From contig CALLNA010000282.1 in NCBI GenBank assembly GCA_938005655.1, forward strand, positions 1 to 21,272: DNA of 21,272 nt, written 5' to 3'. Below the pieces are notes generated by a model. It ran no database searches. It was given only the letters and a program-made list of their open reading frames with translations, and was not told the DNA's origin. Of this stretch, positions 12,786-20,144 are shown in pieces. A program made the position numbers and the translations under genes. Position 1 is the stretch's first letter. Every line of letters begins with the position of its first letter. This DNA is from an uncultured Novosphingobium sp. (GTDB lineage Bacteria > Pseudomonadota > Alphaproteobacteria > Sphingomonadales > Sphingomonadaceae).

Positions 12786-12965
12786 ATGGCTGTCCCCAAG
12801 AGAAAAACCACCCCGTCCCGCCGGGGTATGCGCCGCAGCCATGACGCGCTCAAGGTCGAGGCGTTCCATGAATGCTCGAACTGCGGCGAGCTGAAGCGCC
12901 CGCACAACCTGTGCAACGCCTGCGGCCACTACAACGGGCGCGAAGTCATCGCGGTCGGGCTCTAA
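12786..12965 (+). CDS. rpmF: 50S ribosomal protein L32
   Basis: This is a 59-aa large-subunit ribosomal protein. The translation starts MAVPKRKTTPSRRGMRRSHD, the canonical L32 opening. It carries an intact zinc ribbon with Cys30, Cys33 (ECSNCGELK) and Cys43, Cys46 (NLCNACGHYNGREV), so this is the zinc-dependent form, not the cysteine-less paralogue used under zinc starvation. It heads the conserved rpmF-plsX-fabH cluster, with plsX starting 24 bp after its stop. This links ribosome production with fatty-acid and phospholipid synthesis in one transcript. Confidence 0.97.
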   Translation: MAVPKRKTTPSRRGMRRSHDALKVEAFHECSNCGELKRPHNLCNACGHYNGREVIAVGL

Positions 12966-12989
12966 GCCCGTAGCTCCAGGATAGCGCCG

Positions 12990-14057
12990 ATGTCCTTGCC
13001 GCGTATCGCTGTCGACGCGATGGGCGGCGACGAGGGCGTGCGCGTGATGGTCGAAGGCGCGGCGCTGGCCCGCCGCCGCCACGACCGCTTCAAGTTCCTG
13101 CTGGTCGGCGACGAGGAGCGGATCAAGGCCGCGCTCGAAGATCATCCGAACCTGCGCCGCTCGTCCGAGATCCTCCACGCCGCCGACGTGATTCGCGGCG
13201 AGGACAAGCCGAGCCAGGCCCTCCGCCGGGCCAAGACCACCTCGATGGGCATGGCGATCAACGCGGTGAAGGCGGGTGACGCCGGCGCCGCGGTCAGCGC
13301 GGGCAACACCGGCGCGCTGATGGCCATCGCCAAGCTCGCCCTGCGCACCATGCCGGGGATCGACCGGCCCGCGCTCTCCGCCCTCCTGCCGACGCTCGGC
13401 GACAACGACGTGGTCATGCTCGACCTCGGCGCCAATACCGAGTGCGACGCGCGCAACCTCGTCCAGTTCGCGATCATGGGCGCGGCCTATTCGCGGATCG
13501 TCACCGGGCTCGACGCGCCGCGCGTCCGCCTGCTCAACATCGGCACCGAGGAGACCAAGGGCACCGACGTCCTCAAGGACGCCACGACCATGCTCAAGGC
13601 CGCCTCGCACGAGCTGGCCCTCTCGTTCGACGGCTTCACCGAGGCCGACAAGGTCTGCCGCGGCGACGTCGACGTGGTCGTGACCGACGGCTTCTCCGGC
13701 AATATCGCGCTGAAGGCGATCGAGGGCACGGCGCGCTTCGTCGCCGACCTCCTGCGCCGCTCCTTCGCCAGCTCGCTGCGCTCCAAAGTCGGGTTCCTGA
13801 TCTCGCGGCCGGCCACCGAGCTGCTCAAGCACCATCTCGATCCCAACAACCACAACGGCGCCGTCTTCCTCGGGCTGAACGGGGTCGTCGTCAAAAGCCA
13901 CGGCAGCGCCTCCGCGCTGGGCGTGGCCAATGCCGTCGCCGTGACCGCGCGGCTCCTGGAGGAAAACTTGACCGAGCGTATCGCCGCCGACCTTGCCCGC
14001 GTCGGGGCCGACAGCCTGCGCAAGACGCGCACCGCCGCGGCGGAGGCGGGCGAATGA
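12990..14057 (+). CDS. plsX: Phosphate acyltransferase PlsX
   Basis: This is a 355-aa peripheral membrane enzyme that converts acyl-ACP and phosphate to acyl-phosphate, the acyl donor for PlsY in phosphatidic acid synthesis. Family landmarks are IAVDAMGGDEG at the N-terminus, AAVSAGNTGALMA (about residues 100-112), LDLGANTECDARNLVQFA, RVRLLNIGTEETKGTD, VTDGFSGNIALKAIEG, and NHNGAVFLGLNGVVVKSHG near the C-terminus. The length is normal. AGGA precedes the ATG by 9 bp. Its stop overlaps the fabH start (ATGA at 14054-14057), indicating translational coupling with the fatty-acid initiation enzyme. Confidence 0.98.
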   Translation: MSLPRIAVDAMGGDEGVRVMVEGAALARRRHDRFKFLLVGDEERIKAALEDHPNLRRSSEILHAADVIRGEDKPSQALRRAKTTSMGMAINAVKAGDAGAAVSAGNTGALMAIAKLALRTMPGIDRPALSALLPTLGDNDVVMLDLGANTECDARNLVQFAIMGAAYSRIVTGLDAPRVRLLNIGTEETKGTDVLKDATTMLKAASHELALSFDGFTEADKVCRGDVDVVVTDGFSGNIALKAIEGTARFVADLLRRSFASSLRSKVGFLISRPATELLKHHLDPNNHNGAVFLGLNGVVVKSHGSASALGVANAVAVTARLLEENLTERIAADLARVGADSLRKTRTAAAEAGE

Positions 14058-15037
14058 GCCAGGCCCCGATCCGCCGTTCGGTCCTGGTCGGCACGGGCGC
14101 GGCGCTGCCCAGGCGCGCGGTGCCGAACGACGAGATGGCGAAGATGGTGGACACCAGCGACGAATGGATCGTCGCGCGCACCGGCATCCGTAACCGCTAC
14201 ATCGCCGGGCCGGACGAGACCACCTCCAGCCTCGCCACCGCGGCCGCGCGCCAGGCGATCGAGGCGGCGAAGCTCAACCCCACGGACATCGACCTGATCG
14301 TCCTCGCCACGGCGACGCCGGACCAGACCTTTCCGGCCACGGCGACGATCGTCCAGCACGAGCTCGGCTGCCACGGCGGCATCGCCTTCGACGTTGCGGC
14401 GGTCTGCTCGGGCTTCCTCTACGCACTCGGCGTCGCCGATTCGATGCTGCGCTCGGGCATGGCGCGCCGCGCCCTGGTGATCGGCTCGGAGACCTTCAGC
14501 CGCATCCTCGACTGGGAGGACCGGACGACCTGCGTGCTGTTTGGCGACGGCGCCGGCGCGATCGTCCTCGAGGCGCGCGAATCGACGGACCCCGACGCCC
14601 CGGGCATCCTCGCCTCGAAGCTCCACGCCGACGGCGCGCACAACCAGCTCCTCTACGTCGACGGCGGCCCCTCGACCACCGGCACCGTCGGCAAGCTGCG
14701 GATGACCGGCAAGGAGGTCTTCCGCCACGCTGTGACCAACCTCGCCGACGTCCTGCGCGAGGTGCTCGACCAGACCGGGCTGACCAGCGCGGATATCGAC
14801 TGGGTCGTGCCGCACCAGGCCAACCAGCGCATCCTCGACGCCACGGCGCGCAAGCTCAACCTGCCGGCCGAGAAGGTCGTCGTCACGATCGACCGCCACG
14901 CCAACACCTCGGCCGCCTCGGTTCCGCTGGCGCTCGACACGGCGGTGCGCGACGGGCGGATCAAGCCGGGCCAGCTCGTCATGCTGGAGGCCATGGGCGG
15001 CGGCTTCACCTGGGGCGCCAGCCTGATTCGCATCTGA
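14054..15037 (+). CDS. fabH: Beta-ketoacyl-ACP synthase III (FabH)
   Basis: This 327-aa condensing enzyme starts type II fatty-acid synthesis by joining acetyl-CoA and malonyl-ACP. The catalytic triad is complete: Cys118 in AAVCSGF, His254 in VPHQAN, Asn284 in HANTSA. Other family blocks are DTSDEWIVARTGIRNR, LVIGSETFSRILDW, and the C-terminal EAMGGGFTWGASLIRI. The ATG lies within the plsX stop (4-bp overlap). A longer in-frame reading beginning upstream within plsX is a shadow. A GC-rich hairpin follows the stop. Confidence 0.98.
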   Translation: MSQAPIRRSVLVGTGAALPRRAVPNDEMAKMVDTSDEWIVARTGIRNRYIAGPDETTSSLATAAARQAIEAAKLNPTDIDLIVLATATPDQTFPATATIVQHELGCHGGIAFDVAAVCSGFLYALGVADSMLRSGMARRALVIGSETFSRILDWEDRTTCVLFGDGAGAIVLEARESTDPDAPGILASKLHADGAHNQLLYVDGGPSTTGTVGKLRMTGKEVFRHAVTNLADVLREVLDQTGLTSADIDWVVPHQANQRILDATARKLNLPAEKVVVTIDRHANTSAASVPLALDTAVRDGRIKPGQLVMLEAMGGGFTWGASLIRI

Positions 15038-15038
15038 T

Positions 15039-15060
15039 CGTTTCCGGCCGGGCCGGAACG
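15039..15060 (+). terminator. GC-rich hairpin after fabH
   Basis: TTCCGGCC (15042-15049) and GGCCGGAA (15051-15058) form an inverted repeat one base apart, extended by CG on each side, directly after the fabH stop. There is no immediate T-run, although TTTTTT occurs at about 15144-15149 farther on. It may end the rpmF-plsX-fabH transcript or act as an mRNA 3'-end stabiliser. Termination is not certain. Confidence 0.4.
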
Positions 15061-15129
15061 ACGGCGTGGGCCCGTGCCCATGCGCTCGGCCGCCAGTCGA
15101 CAACCCTGTCAGCAATCGCCTCTATTCCG

Positions 15130-15157
15130 TTGCGCCAGCGCGGTTTTTTGCTATGAA
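15130..15157 (+). promoter_or_regulatory. Candidate ihfA-merR promoter
   Basis: TTGCGC (15130-15135) is followed after 16 bp by TATGAA (15152-15157), about 35-40 bp before the ihfA start. A T6 run lies in the spacer. This is the best-fitting hexamer pair in the 154-bp gap after fabH, but each half deviates from consensus. Confidence 0.35.
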
Positions 15158-15191
15158 TCCGAGTCGGGGTCGCGAACAGGGGGAAGGGGCT

Positions 15192-15488
15192 ATGCGCTCC
15201 ATGAGTACGCTGACGCGCGCCGATCTGGCAGAAGCGATCAATCACAAGATGGGCCTGTCGCGGGCCGAATCGCTCGGCATGGTCGAGTCGATCCTGCGCC
15301 ACATGTGCGAGGCGCTGGCCAAGGGCGAGAACGTGAAGATTTCCGGTTTCGGCACATTCCTGCTCCGCGACAAGACCGAGCGGATCGGCCGCAACCCCAA
15401 GACCGGGGTCGAGGTGCCGATCACTCCGCGCCGGGTGCTGACCTTCCGCGCCAGCCAGATGCTCAAGGAACGCGTCGCCGGGCAATGA
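15192..15488 (+). CDS. ihfA: Integration host factor subunit alpha
   Basis: This is a 98-aa DNA-bending protein of the HU/IHF family, which heterodimerises with IhfB and organises nucleoid, promoter and recombination complexes. The sequence LTRADLAEAINHKMGLSRAES is the dimerisation helix pair. GENVKISGFGTFLLRDKTERIGRNPKTGVEVPITPRRVLTFRAS includes the beta-arm with the intercalating Pro in RNPKTG. The start is ambiguous: ATG at 15192 has AGGGGG 8 bp upstream, while ATG at 15201 aligns better with E. coli IhfA and has GGGG at 11 bp. It overlaps the following merR-type gene by 4 bp (ATGA). This ihfA-merR pair is common in alphaproteobacteria. Confidence 0.95.
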   Translation: MRSMSTLTRADLAEAINHKMGLSRAESLGMVESILRHMCEALAKGENVKISGFGTFLLRDKTERIGRNPKTGVEVPITPRRVLTFRASQMLKERVAGQ

Positions 15489-15898
15489 GCGGCGAGGACC
15501 CCTTGCTGCCCCTGGATGGCCCGGTCTTCACCGATGGGAAGGCGCCCGACGCCTTCCGCACGATCGGCGAGGTGGCGAAGATGCTCGGCATCCGCCAGCA
15601 CGTCCTGCGCTATTGGGAGGAGCAGTTTCCGATGCTCCGCCCGGTCAAGCGCAGCGGCGGCCGCCGCTACTACCGGCCCGAGGACGTCCGGCTGGTCCAG
15701 ACGATCGACCGCCTCGTCCACGGCGAGGGTTATACCCTGCGCGGCGCGCGGCAGGCGATCGAGGCCGAGGCCAAGGGGGCGAAAGCCGCCCCGCGCGCGG
15801 CGCGGCCGGTCGCTGCGGCATCGCCGCGGCCCACCGCCGACATTACCGCCGAATTGCGCGCGATCCGCGCGCGACTGGCGGCGGCCCTGGCGGAATAG
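15485..15898 (+). CDS. MerR-family transcriptional regulator
   Basis: This is a 137-aa regulator whose winged HTH lies at about residues 24-92: FRTIGEVAKMLGIRQHVLRYWEEQFPMLRPVKRSGGRRYYRPEDVRLVQTIDRLVHGEGYTLRGARQAI, with the typical RYWE and GGRRYYRPEDV wing. The C-terminal tail is Ala/Pro-rich and lacks cysteines for metal binding or a coiled-coil effector domain of useful length. It therefore belongs to the short MerR group that partners ihfA rather than to the metal-sensing MerR proteins. Its ATG overlaps the ihfA stop (15485-15488), so the two are translationally coupled. Its regulatory targets are unknown. Confidence 0.93.
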   Translation: MSGEDPLLPLDGPVFTDGKAPDAFRTIGEVAKMLGIRQHVLRYWEEQFPMLRPVKRSGGRRYYRPEDVRLVQTIDRLVHGEGYTLRGARQAIEAEAKGAKAAPRAARPVAAASPRPTADITAELRAIRARLAAALAE

Positions 15899-15922
15899 CC
15901 CGGATATTCATCCTCATCCGAT

Positions 15923-16057
15923 CGTCCCGAGCATAGTCGAAGCCGGGCGGGAGGTCATCGAAACTTCGTCGCCCCGGACTTGATCCGGGGCCCCGCTTCT
16001 TCGTGCGCGACGCTGGAAAAAGGGAGCGGGACTCCGGATCAAGTCCGGGGTGACGAA
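15923..16057. repeat. Intergenic mosaic of REP-like inverted repeats
   Basis: The 238-bp gap between merR and the converging sixA-like gene has no credible ORF. It holds a 24-bp arm at 15965-15988 (TTCGTCGCCCCGGACTTGAT, then CCGG) facing its complement at 16034-16057, with 23 of 24 bases paired and partial pairing continuing inward (GCCCCGCTT against AGCGGGAC). Each arm also has its own short stem CCGGA/TCCGG. A third partial motif, CGTCCCGAGCATAGTCGAAG, lies at 15923-15942. These look like two opposed copies of a repeat typical of sphingomonad intergenic DNA. Confidence 0.75.
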
Positions 16058-16136
16058 CGAGGATGGAAGTGCGGCAACGAGGCCGTACGCCGAAAGTCAA
16101 ACCAAGGCGCTGCCGATCATGGTGGGAGACTGACCG

Positions 16137-16682
16137 TCAGTCGATCAGCTCGGGCCCCAGCTCCGGGTCCAGGTCGCGTGGGCGGGTCAGGTGGACCAGG
16201 CGCGCGGTGCCTTCCTTGAGCTGGGCCCAGTCGTCGATGTCCAGCTCCATCACCGCGAAGGCGGCGGTCGGGAACTTGTCCTCGACGATGTCGCGCAAGG
16301 GGCTGGTGCCGTCGTCGGGGACGAGGTCGAAGATCACGTCCTCCAGCCCTGGATTGTGCCCGACCAGCAGGACCGAGCCGAGGCTGGCGTCCTGCTCGCG
16401 CACCACGTCGAGCAGCGTCGCCGAGCTGGCGAGATAGACGCGGCGGTCCCAGTTGATCGGCAGCAGCCCCGGTGCGCCGCCGCTGGCGATCTCGATCGTC
16501 TCGGCCGAGCGCACGGCGGGCGAGGCGATGATCCGGTCCCAGGTCTGCCCGTACTTGACGATATGCCGCCCCATGACCCGCGCTCCCTTGCGCCCGCGCG
16601 CGTTGAGCGGACGGTCGAAATCGCGTGCCTTGGCATCGTGCCAGTCGGACTTGGCGTGGCGGAAGAGGCCCAGGATCTTCAT
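16137..16682 (-). CDS. SixA-like histidine phosphatase
   Basis: This is a 181-aa member of the histidine phosphatase (phosphoglycerate mutase-like) superfamily. The active-site motif is LFRHAKSDW, with the phospho-accepting His9. Arg58 in SPAVRSAET and the second catalytic His109 in LLVGHNPGLED complete the pocket. In E. coli SixA removes phosphate from phosphohistidine proteins of the PTS and phosphorelay type; the substrate here is unknown. I chose the ATG at 16682 (MKILGLFRHAK); an earlier in-frame ATG at 16742 lies in the helicase gene. It begins 10 bp after the helicase stop on the same strand, so the two are probably cotranscribed. Confidence 0.9.
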   Translation of the reverse strand: MKILGLFRHAKSDWHDAKARDFDRPLNARGRKGARVMGRHIVKYGQTWDRIIASPAVRSAETIEIASGGAPGLLPINWDRRVYLASSATLLDVVREQDASLGSVLLVGHNPGLEDVIFDLVPDDGTSPLRDIVEDKFPTAAFAVMELDIDDWAQLKEGTARLVHLTRPRDLDPELGPELID

Positions 16683-16692
16683 CGGGGAATCG

Positions 16693-19437
16693 TCATGGGG
16701 CGGGGAGGGAACTCGCTGTCGCTGGAGCCTCGCCAGAAGCACTGCCGGCCACGCGTTGTAAAGCCTCGTCCAGGGTTATCCGCCGCACGGGCGTCTCCGG
16801 AGGGAAGGCCGAGAGCAGGCGTGAGGGGAAGGACGAGGACAGCACGACGAAATGGCCGCGGTCCTCACGGCTGCGGATCAGGCGGCCGAAGGCCTGGGCG
16901 AGCCGGGCGCGGATGATCGCGTCGTCGTAGGCCGAGCCGCCCCCCCCAGTGTTATTGGCGGCCAGCCGCCGCGCGCGGTGGAGGATCGAGGGCTTGGGCC
17001 AGGGCACCTGCTCCATGACCACCAGCCGCAGCGAGTGGCCGGGCACGTCGACCCCGTCGCGCAGGGCGTCGGTGCCGAGCAGCGAGGCGCGCGGATCGTC
17101 GCGGAAGATGTCGACCAGGGTGCCGGTGTCGATCGGGTCGACATGCTGGGCGTAGAGCGGCAGGCCGCCGCGCGCGAGGCGGTCGGCGATCCGCCCATGG
17201 ACCGCGCGCAAGCGGCGGATCGCGGTGAACAGGCCGAGCGCGCCGCCGCCCGCTGCCTCGATCAGGCGGCCGAAGGCGGCGGCCAGGGCGGCGATGTCGC
17301 CCTTGGGGACATCGGTCACGATCAGCACCTCGGCCTGGGCGGCATAGTCGAACGGGCTGGGGAAGGCCGAGAGGCGCGGCGCGACGTCGATATGCGGGGC
17401 GCCGCTCCGCGCCACGGCGCCGTCCCACAGCTCGCCGTCCTTCAGCGTGGCGCTGGTCAGCATGACCCCGTGCGCCGGCTCCAGCACGACCTTGGCGAAG
17501 GGCTTCATCGGATCGAGCCAGCGGCGGTGGATACCGATATCGAACTCCCGCGCCTCGGAGCGGTCGACGGCGAGCCAGTCGACGAACTCCGGATCGGCCG
17601 GGCCGCCCATCCGGTCGAGCAGGGCTTCCCAGCCGGCGAGCATGTCGACCCGCCAGGCGAGCGCGTGGCGCGCGCCCTCGATCCGGGCGCGGCCGGTGCC
17701 GTCGAGCCAGTCGGGCGGATCGGCGAGGATCGCCTCGAGGCGGACGCCGAGGCGGACCAGCGGCTGGCGGATCGCGGCCAGCGCCGCCTGGGCCTCTCCC
17801 GCCAGCTCCACGAAGGGGCCGTCGAGCTGCGCGGCTTCGGTCTCCAGGCCATAGCCGGCCTCGGCCCCGCCGCTCTCGTCGCGGGCATAGACCAGGGCGC
17901 GGACCCCGGCGAGAAGCGCTTCGATGGGGCCGGAGGGGGCGCCCTCGATCAGGCGTTGCAGCCAGCCGTCGCCGGGCAGGGCCTTGGCCGCCTCCCGCGC
18001 CGCGCCGATCGCGCGGGCGCCGTCCTCGTCGTAGGAGGCGAGGTCGGCGAGCCGGGCGGCGAGGCCCCGGCGGCGGCCCTTGGAGCCTTTCTCCGGGCCG
18101 ATCACCCAGCGCCGCAGCTCGATCGTCTCGGCCCCGGTCAGGGCGGCGGCGAAGGTCGAATCCGCCGCCTCGAAGACGTGGTGGCCCTCGTCGAAGACGA
18201 TCCGGGTCGGGCGCTGGGCGGCATCGCGACCACGCGCGGCGTTGATCATCACCAAGGCGTGGTTGGCGATGACCAGGTCGGCCTGGGCCGAGGCGCGGGT
18301 CGCGCGCTCGATGAAGCACTTCCGATAGTGTGGACAGCCGGCATAGACGCATTCGCCGCGCCGGTCGGTGAGTGAGGCGATCCCGCGCTGGCGGAACAGG
18401 GTGCCGAGCCAGCCGGGCAGGTCCCCGCCGATCATGTCGCCGTCCTGGCTGTAGGCCGCCCAGCGCGCGACGAGCTGGGCCATGATCGCCGCCCGCCCGT
18501 TGAATCCGCCTTGCAGCGCGTCCTCCAGGTTCAGCAGGCACAGGTAGTTCTCGCGGCCCTTGCGGACCACCACGGGCTGGGAGCCGTCGGCGCGGCGGGA
18601 GTCTGACGCTTCCGGCCAGGCCCGCCGACTCTCGCGCCGCAACTGCCGCTGCAGCGCCTTGGTGAAGGTCGAGACCCAGACCGTGCCGCCCGATTTCTCC
18701 GCCCAGAGCGAGGCGGGGGCGAGATAGCCCAGCGTCTTGCCGATCCCGGTGCCGGCCTGGGCCAGCAGGACGCCGGGATGCCCGTCTCGCCGCCGGGGGA
18801 CGAAGCCATGCGCCGCCTCGGCTGCATAGGCGCGCTGGCCGGGGCGGCTCTCGGCGTTCTCGCCGGTCAGGGCGGCGAGGCGGGTCAGCACCTCGTCCTC
18901 GGCCAGTTCGACCTGGGCGGGCTGCGGCCGCTCGGGCGCTTCCTCCCACGCGGGCAGGCGGGCGAACAGCCAGCGTTCGGCTCGCTCGGGCCGGGCCACG
19001 CGGTCGGCCAGCAGGCGGGCCCAGGGCCAGCGCAGGCGGGTGAGTGATTCCAGGGTGCTCCAGGCGCCCTCGCGCTCGGCCCAATCGGTGCTCTCGCAGA
19101 TGGCGAGTAGCGCGGCCGCAGCCTCCTGGAGCAGGGTGGGGACGGCGGCGTCGCCCTGCGGCTCGGCCAGGCCCAGCGCATCGGCGAGGCCCTTGGGCGT
19201 CGGCACCATGAAGCGGGCCGGATGGACGAAGGCGAACAGCTCCAGCAGGTCGAGCCCCGAGAGGTCGGGATAGCCGAGCCGGGTCGCCACCAGCGGCGCG
19301 TTGAGCATCAGCAGCGGCGTGTCGGCCGCGGCCATGATCGCCTCGCCCTTGGCCACCCCCCGCGTCACCCCGATCGCGTCGCGCAACCAGGAGCCGCCGT
19401 GGCTGGCGTGGAGCGCGGGAAGGGCGAGCGGACTCAT
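16693..19437 (-). CDS. DinG/XPD-family Fe-S ATP-dependent DNA helicase
   Basis: This is a 914-aa superfamily-2 helicase with 5'-3' polarity expected from its family, acting in DNA repair and in resolving R-loops or other obstructions. Walker A is AQAGTGIGKT (residues 226-235). The four Fe-S cysteines are Cys300 (NYLC), Cys363 and Cys368 (GECVYAGCPH) and Cys374 (RKCF). ANHALV (391-396) and the DEAH-like DEGHH (416-420) follow. The C-terminal half has the motif VI segment AQAFGRLIRSREDRGHF. The first 200 residues are not helicase; they contain LLMLNAPLVATRLG and DLLELFAFVHPARF, which recall a degenerate DnaQ-type exonuclease. The start at 19437 is the first ATG and has a suitable context. Large ORFs antisense to it are GC shadows. 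Confidence 0.92.
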   Translation of the reverse strand: MSPLALPALHASHGGSWLRDAIGVTRGVAKGEAIMAAADTPLLMLNAPLVATRLGYPDLSGLDLLELFAFVHPARFMVPTPKGLADALGLAEPQGDAAVPTLLQEAAAALLAICESTDWAEREGAWSTLESLTRLRWPWARLLADRVARPERAERWLFARLPAWEEAPERPQPAQVELAEDEVLTRLAALTGENAESRPGQRAYAAEAAHGFVPRRRDGHPGVLLAQAGTGIGKTLGYLAPASLWAEKSGGTVWVSTFTKALQRQLRRESRRAWPEASDSRRADGSQPVVVRKGRENYLCLLNLEDALQGGFNGRAAIMAQLVARWAAYSQDGDMIGGDLPGWLGTLFRQRGIASLTDRRGECVYAGCPHYRKCFIERATRASAQADLVIANHALVMINAARGRDAAQRPTRIVFDEGHHVFEAADSTFAAALTGAETIELRRWVIGPEKGSKGRRRGLAARLADLASYDEDGARAIGAAREAAKALPGDGWLQRLIEGAPSGPIEALLAGVRALVYARDESGGAEAGYGLETEAAQLDGPFVELAGEAQAALAAIRQPLVRLGVRLEAILADPPDWLDGTGRARIEGARHALAWRVDMLAGWEALLDRMGGPADPEFVDWLAVDRSEAREFDIGIHRRWLDPMKPFAKVVLEPAHGVMLTSATLKDGELWDGAVARSGAPHIDVAPRLSAFPSPFDYAAQAEVLIVTDVPKGDIAALAAAFGRLIEAAGGGALGLFTAIRRLRAVHGRIADRLARGGLPLYAQHVDPIDTGTLVDIFRDDPRASLLGTDALRDGVDVPGHSLRLVVMEQVPWPKPSILHRARRLAANNTGGGGSAYDDAIIRARLAQAFGRLIRSREDRGHFVVLSSSFPSRLLSAFPPETPVRRITLDEALQRVAGSASGEAPATASSLPAP

Positions 19438-19494
19438 CGCCGGGGCTTAGAACGAAGATGGAACGGAGCGCAAGCGGCGGCGAGCCGAATGGAT

Positions 19495-19523
19495 TTGCGC
19501 GCCGGTCCTGGCCGCCCTATCAC
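19495..19523 (+). promoter_or_regulatory. Candidate promoter of the 19560 gene
   Basis: TTGCGC (19495-19500) and TATCAC (19518-19523) are separated by 17 bp, about 37 bp before the start codon, in the 122-bp divergent gap with the helicase gene. This is a fair match only. Confidence 0.35.
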
Positions 19524-19559
19524 CGCCGCGGGGCGCGAGGGGCCTGACGAAGGACGCTC

Positions 19560-20144
19560 ATGCTTGCCATCCTCGCCGCCGCGCTGGCCGCGGCCGCTTC
19601 GGCTTCCCTGACGCAGGCCTATGCCGACCTCTGCCTGGCCGGAAATCCCGCTGCCGACGAGGTCCTGCGCCGCGCCGACCGCGCCGGCTGGCGAAAGGAG
19701 GGGCCGGGCCGGCCCTCGGCCTTCGATCCGGGCAGCGACCGCTTCCTCGTCACGCCCGCAGGCACCCTGCGGCTCTCGACCGAGCGCAAGGCGTTCAACG
19801 ACGAGGAACTGCAAGGCTGCGCGATCGACACCACCGCCGCCGAGCCCGGCGTCATCGCCGCCATGGCCGGCCTGCTCGGCGTTCCCGCCGCGCTGTCCGC
19901 GCCGAACGTCGCCGATTTCTTCGCGATCCGCGAGGCGGCCGGTTGGCGCAACGGCGCCCGGTCCGACCGGGCCGAAGTGGCCAGGGCGCGGGCGACGGGC
20001 AGCTACTACAGCTTCATCGTCTCCCGCACCCCGAACAGCGCGACGGTCGTCGGGATGCACTTCGTGCCGCTTGCGGGCGGGCAGGGAGCGATCAGCGGTG
20101 GAACAGCCGCCAGAGGAAGCCGCGGTCCTCGTCCATCGGAATGA
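19560..20144 (+). CDS. Secreted hypothetical protein
   Basis: This is a 194-aa protein with a short signal peptide (MLAILAAALAAAASASLTQAYA, cleavage near residue 18-22). The mature part contains two Cys, in DLCLAGNP and LQGCAIDT, plausibly forming a disulfide in the periplasm, and a Ser/Tyr-rich strand SYYSFIVSRTPNSATVVGMHFVPL near the end. I do not recognise the family. AAGGA lies 8 bp before the ATG. After about base 20085 the codons become atypical (GGA, AGA, CGT, CCT), and the last 53 bp overlap a minus-strand ORF. The natural C-terminus may therefore have been near FVPLAGG, with the rest being read-through. Confidence 0.72.
   Translation: MLAILAAALAAAASASLTQAYADLCLAGNPAADEVLRRADRAGWRKEGPGRPSAFDPGSDRFLVTPAGTLRLSTERKAFNDEELQGCAIDTTAAEPGVIAAMAGLLGVPAALSAPNVADFFAIREAAGWRNGARSDRAEVARARATGSYYSFIVSRTPNSATVVGMHFVPLAGGQGAISGGTAARGSRGPRPSE

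Noticed and set aside
13487..15115. 542-codon minus-strand ORF across plsX and fabH
   Set aside because: It is a shadow of two well-defined genes on the plus strand; the translation has no family motif and no start signal.
15144..15149. T6 run as an intrinsic terminator of fabH
   Set aside because: The preceding GCGC-rich stem is short and interrupted, and the run lies within a better-fitting promoter spacer for ihfA.
15923..16057. CRISPR-like array
   Set aside because: Only two opposed arms and one partial motif are present; there is no regular repeat-spacer pattern and no cas gene in the window.
16852..18375. 507-codon plus-strand ORF antisense to the helicase
   Set aside because: The opposite strand encodes an intact DinG-type helicase with all motifs. 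In DNA this GC-rich, long antisense frames arise by codon bias, and the translation is low-complexity Gly/Ala/Arg text.
16952..19084. 710-codon minus-strand ORF in a second frame of the helicase
   Set aside because: Same strand, wrong phase of the helicase gene; the translation is Arg/Pro/Gly-rich and lacks motifs.
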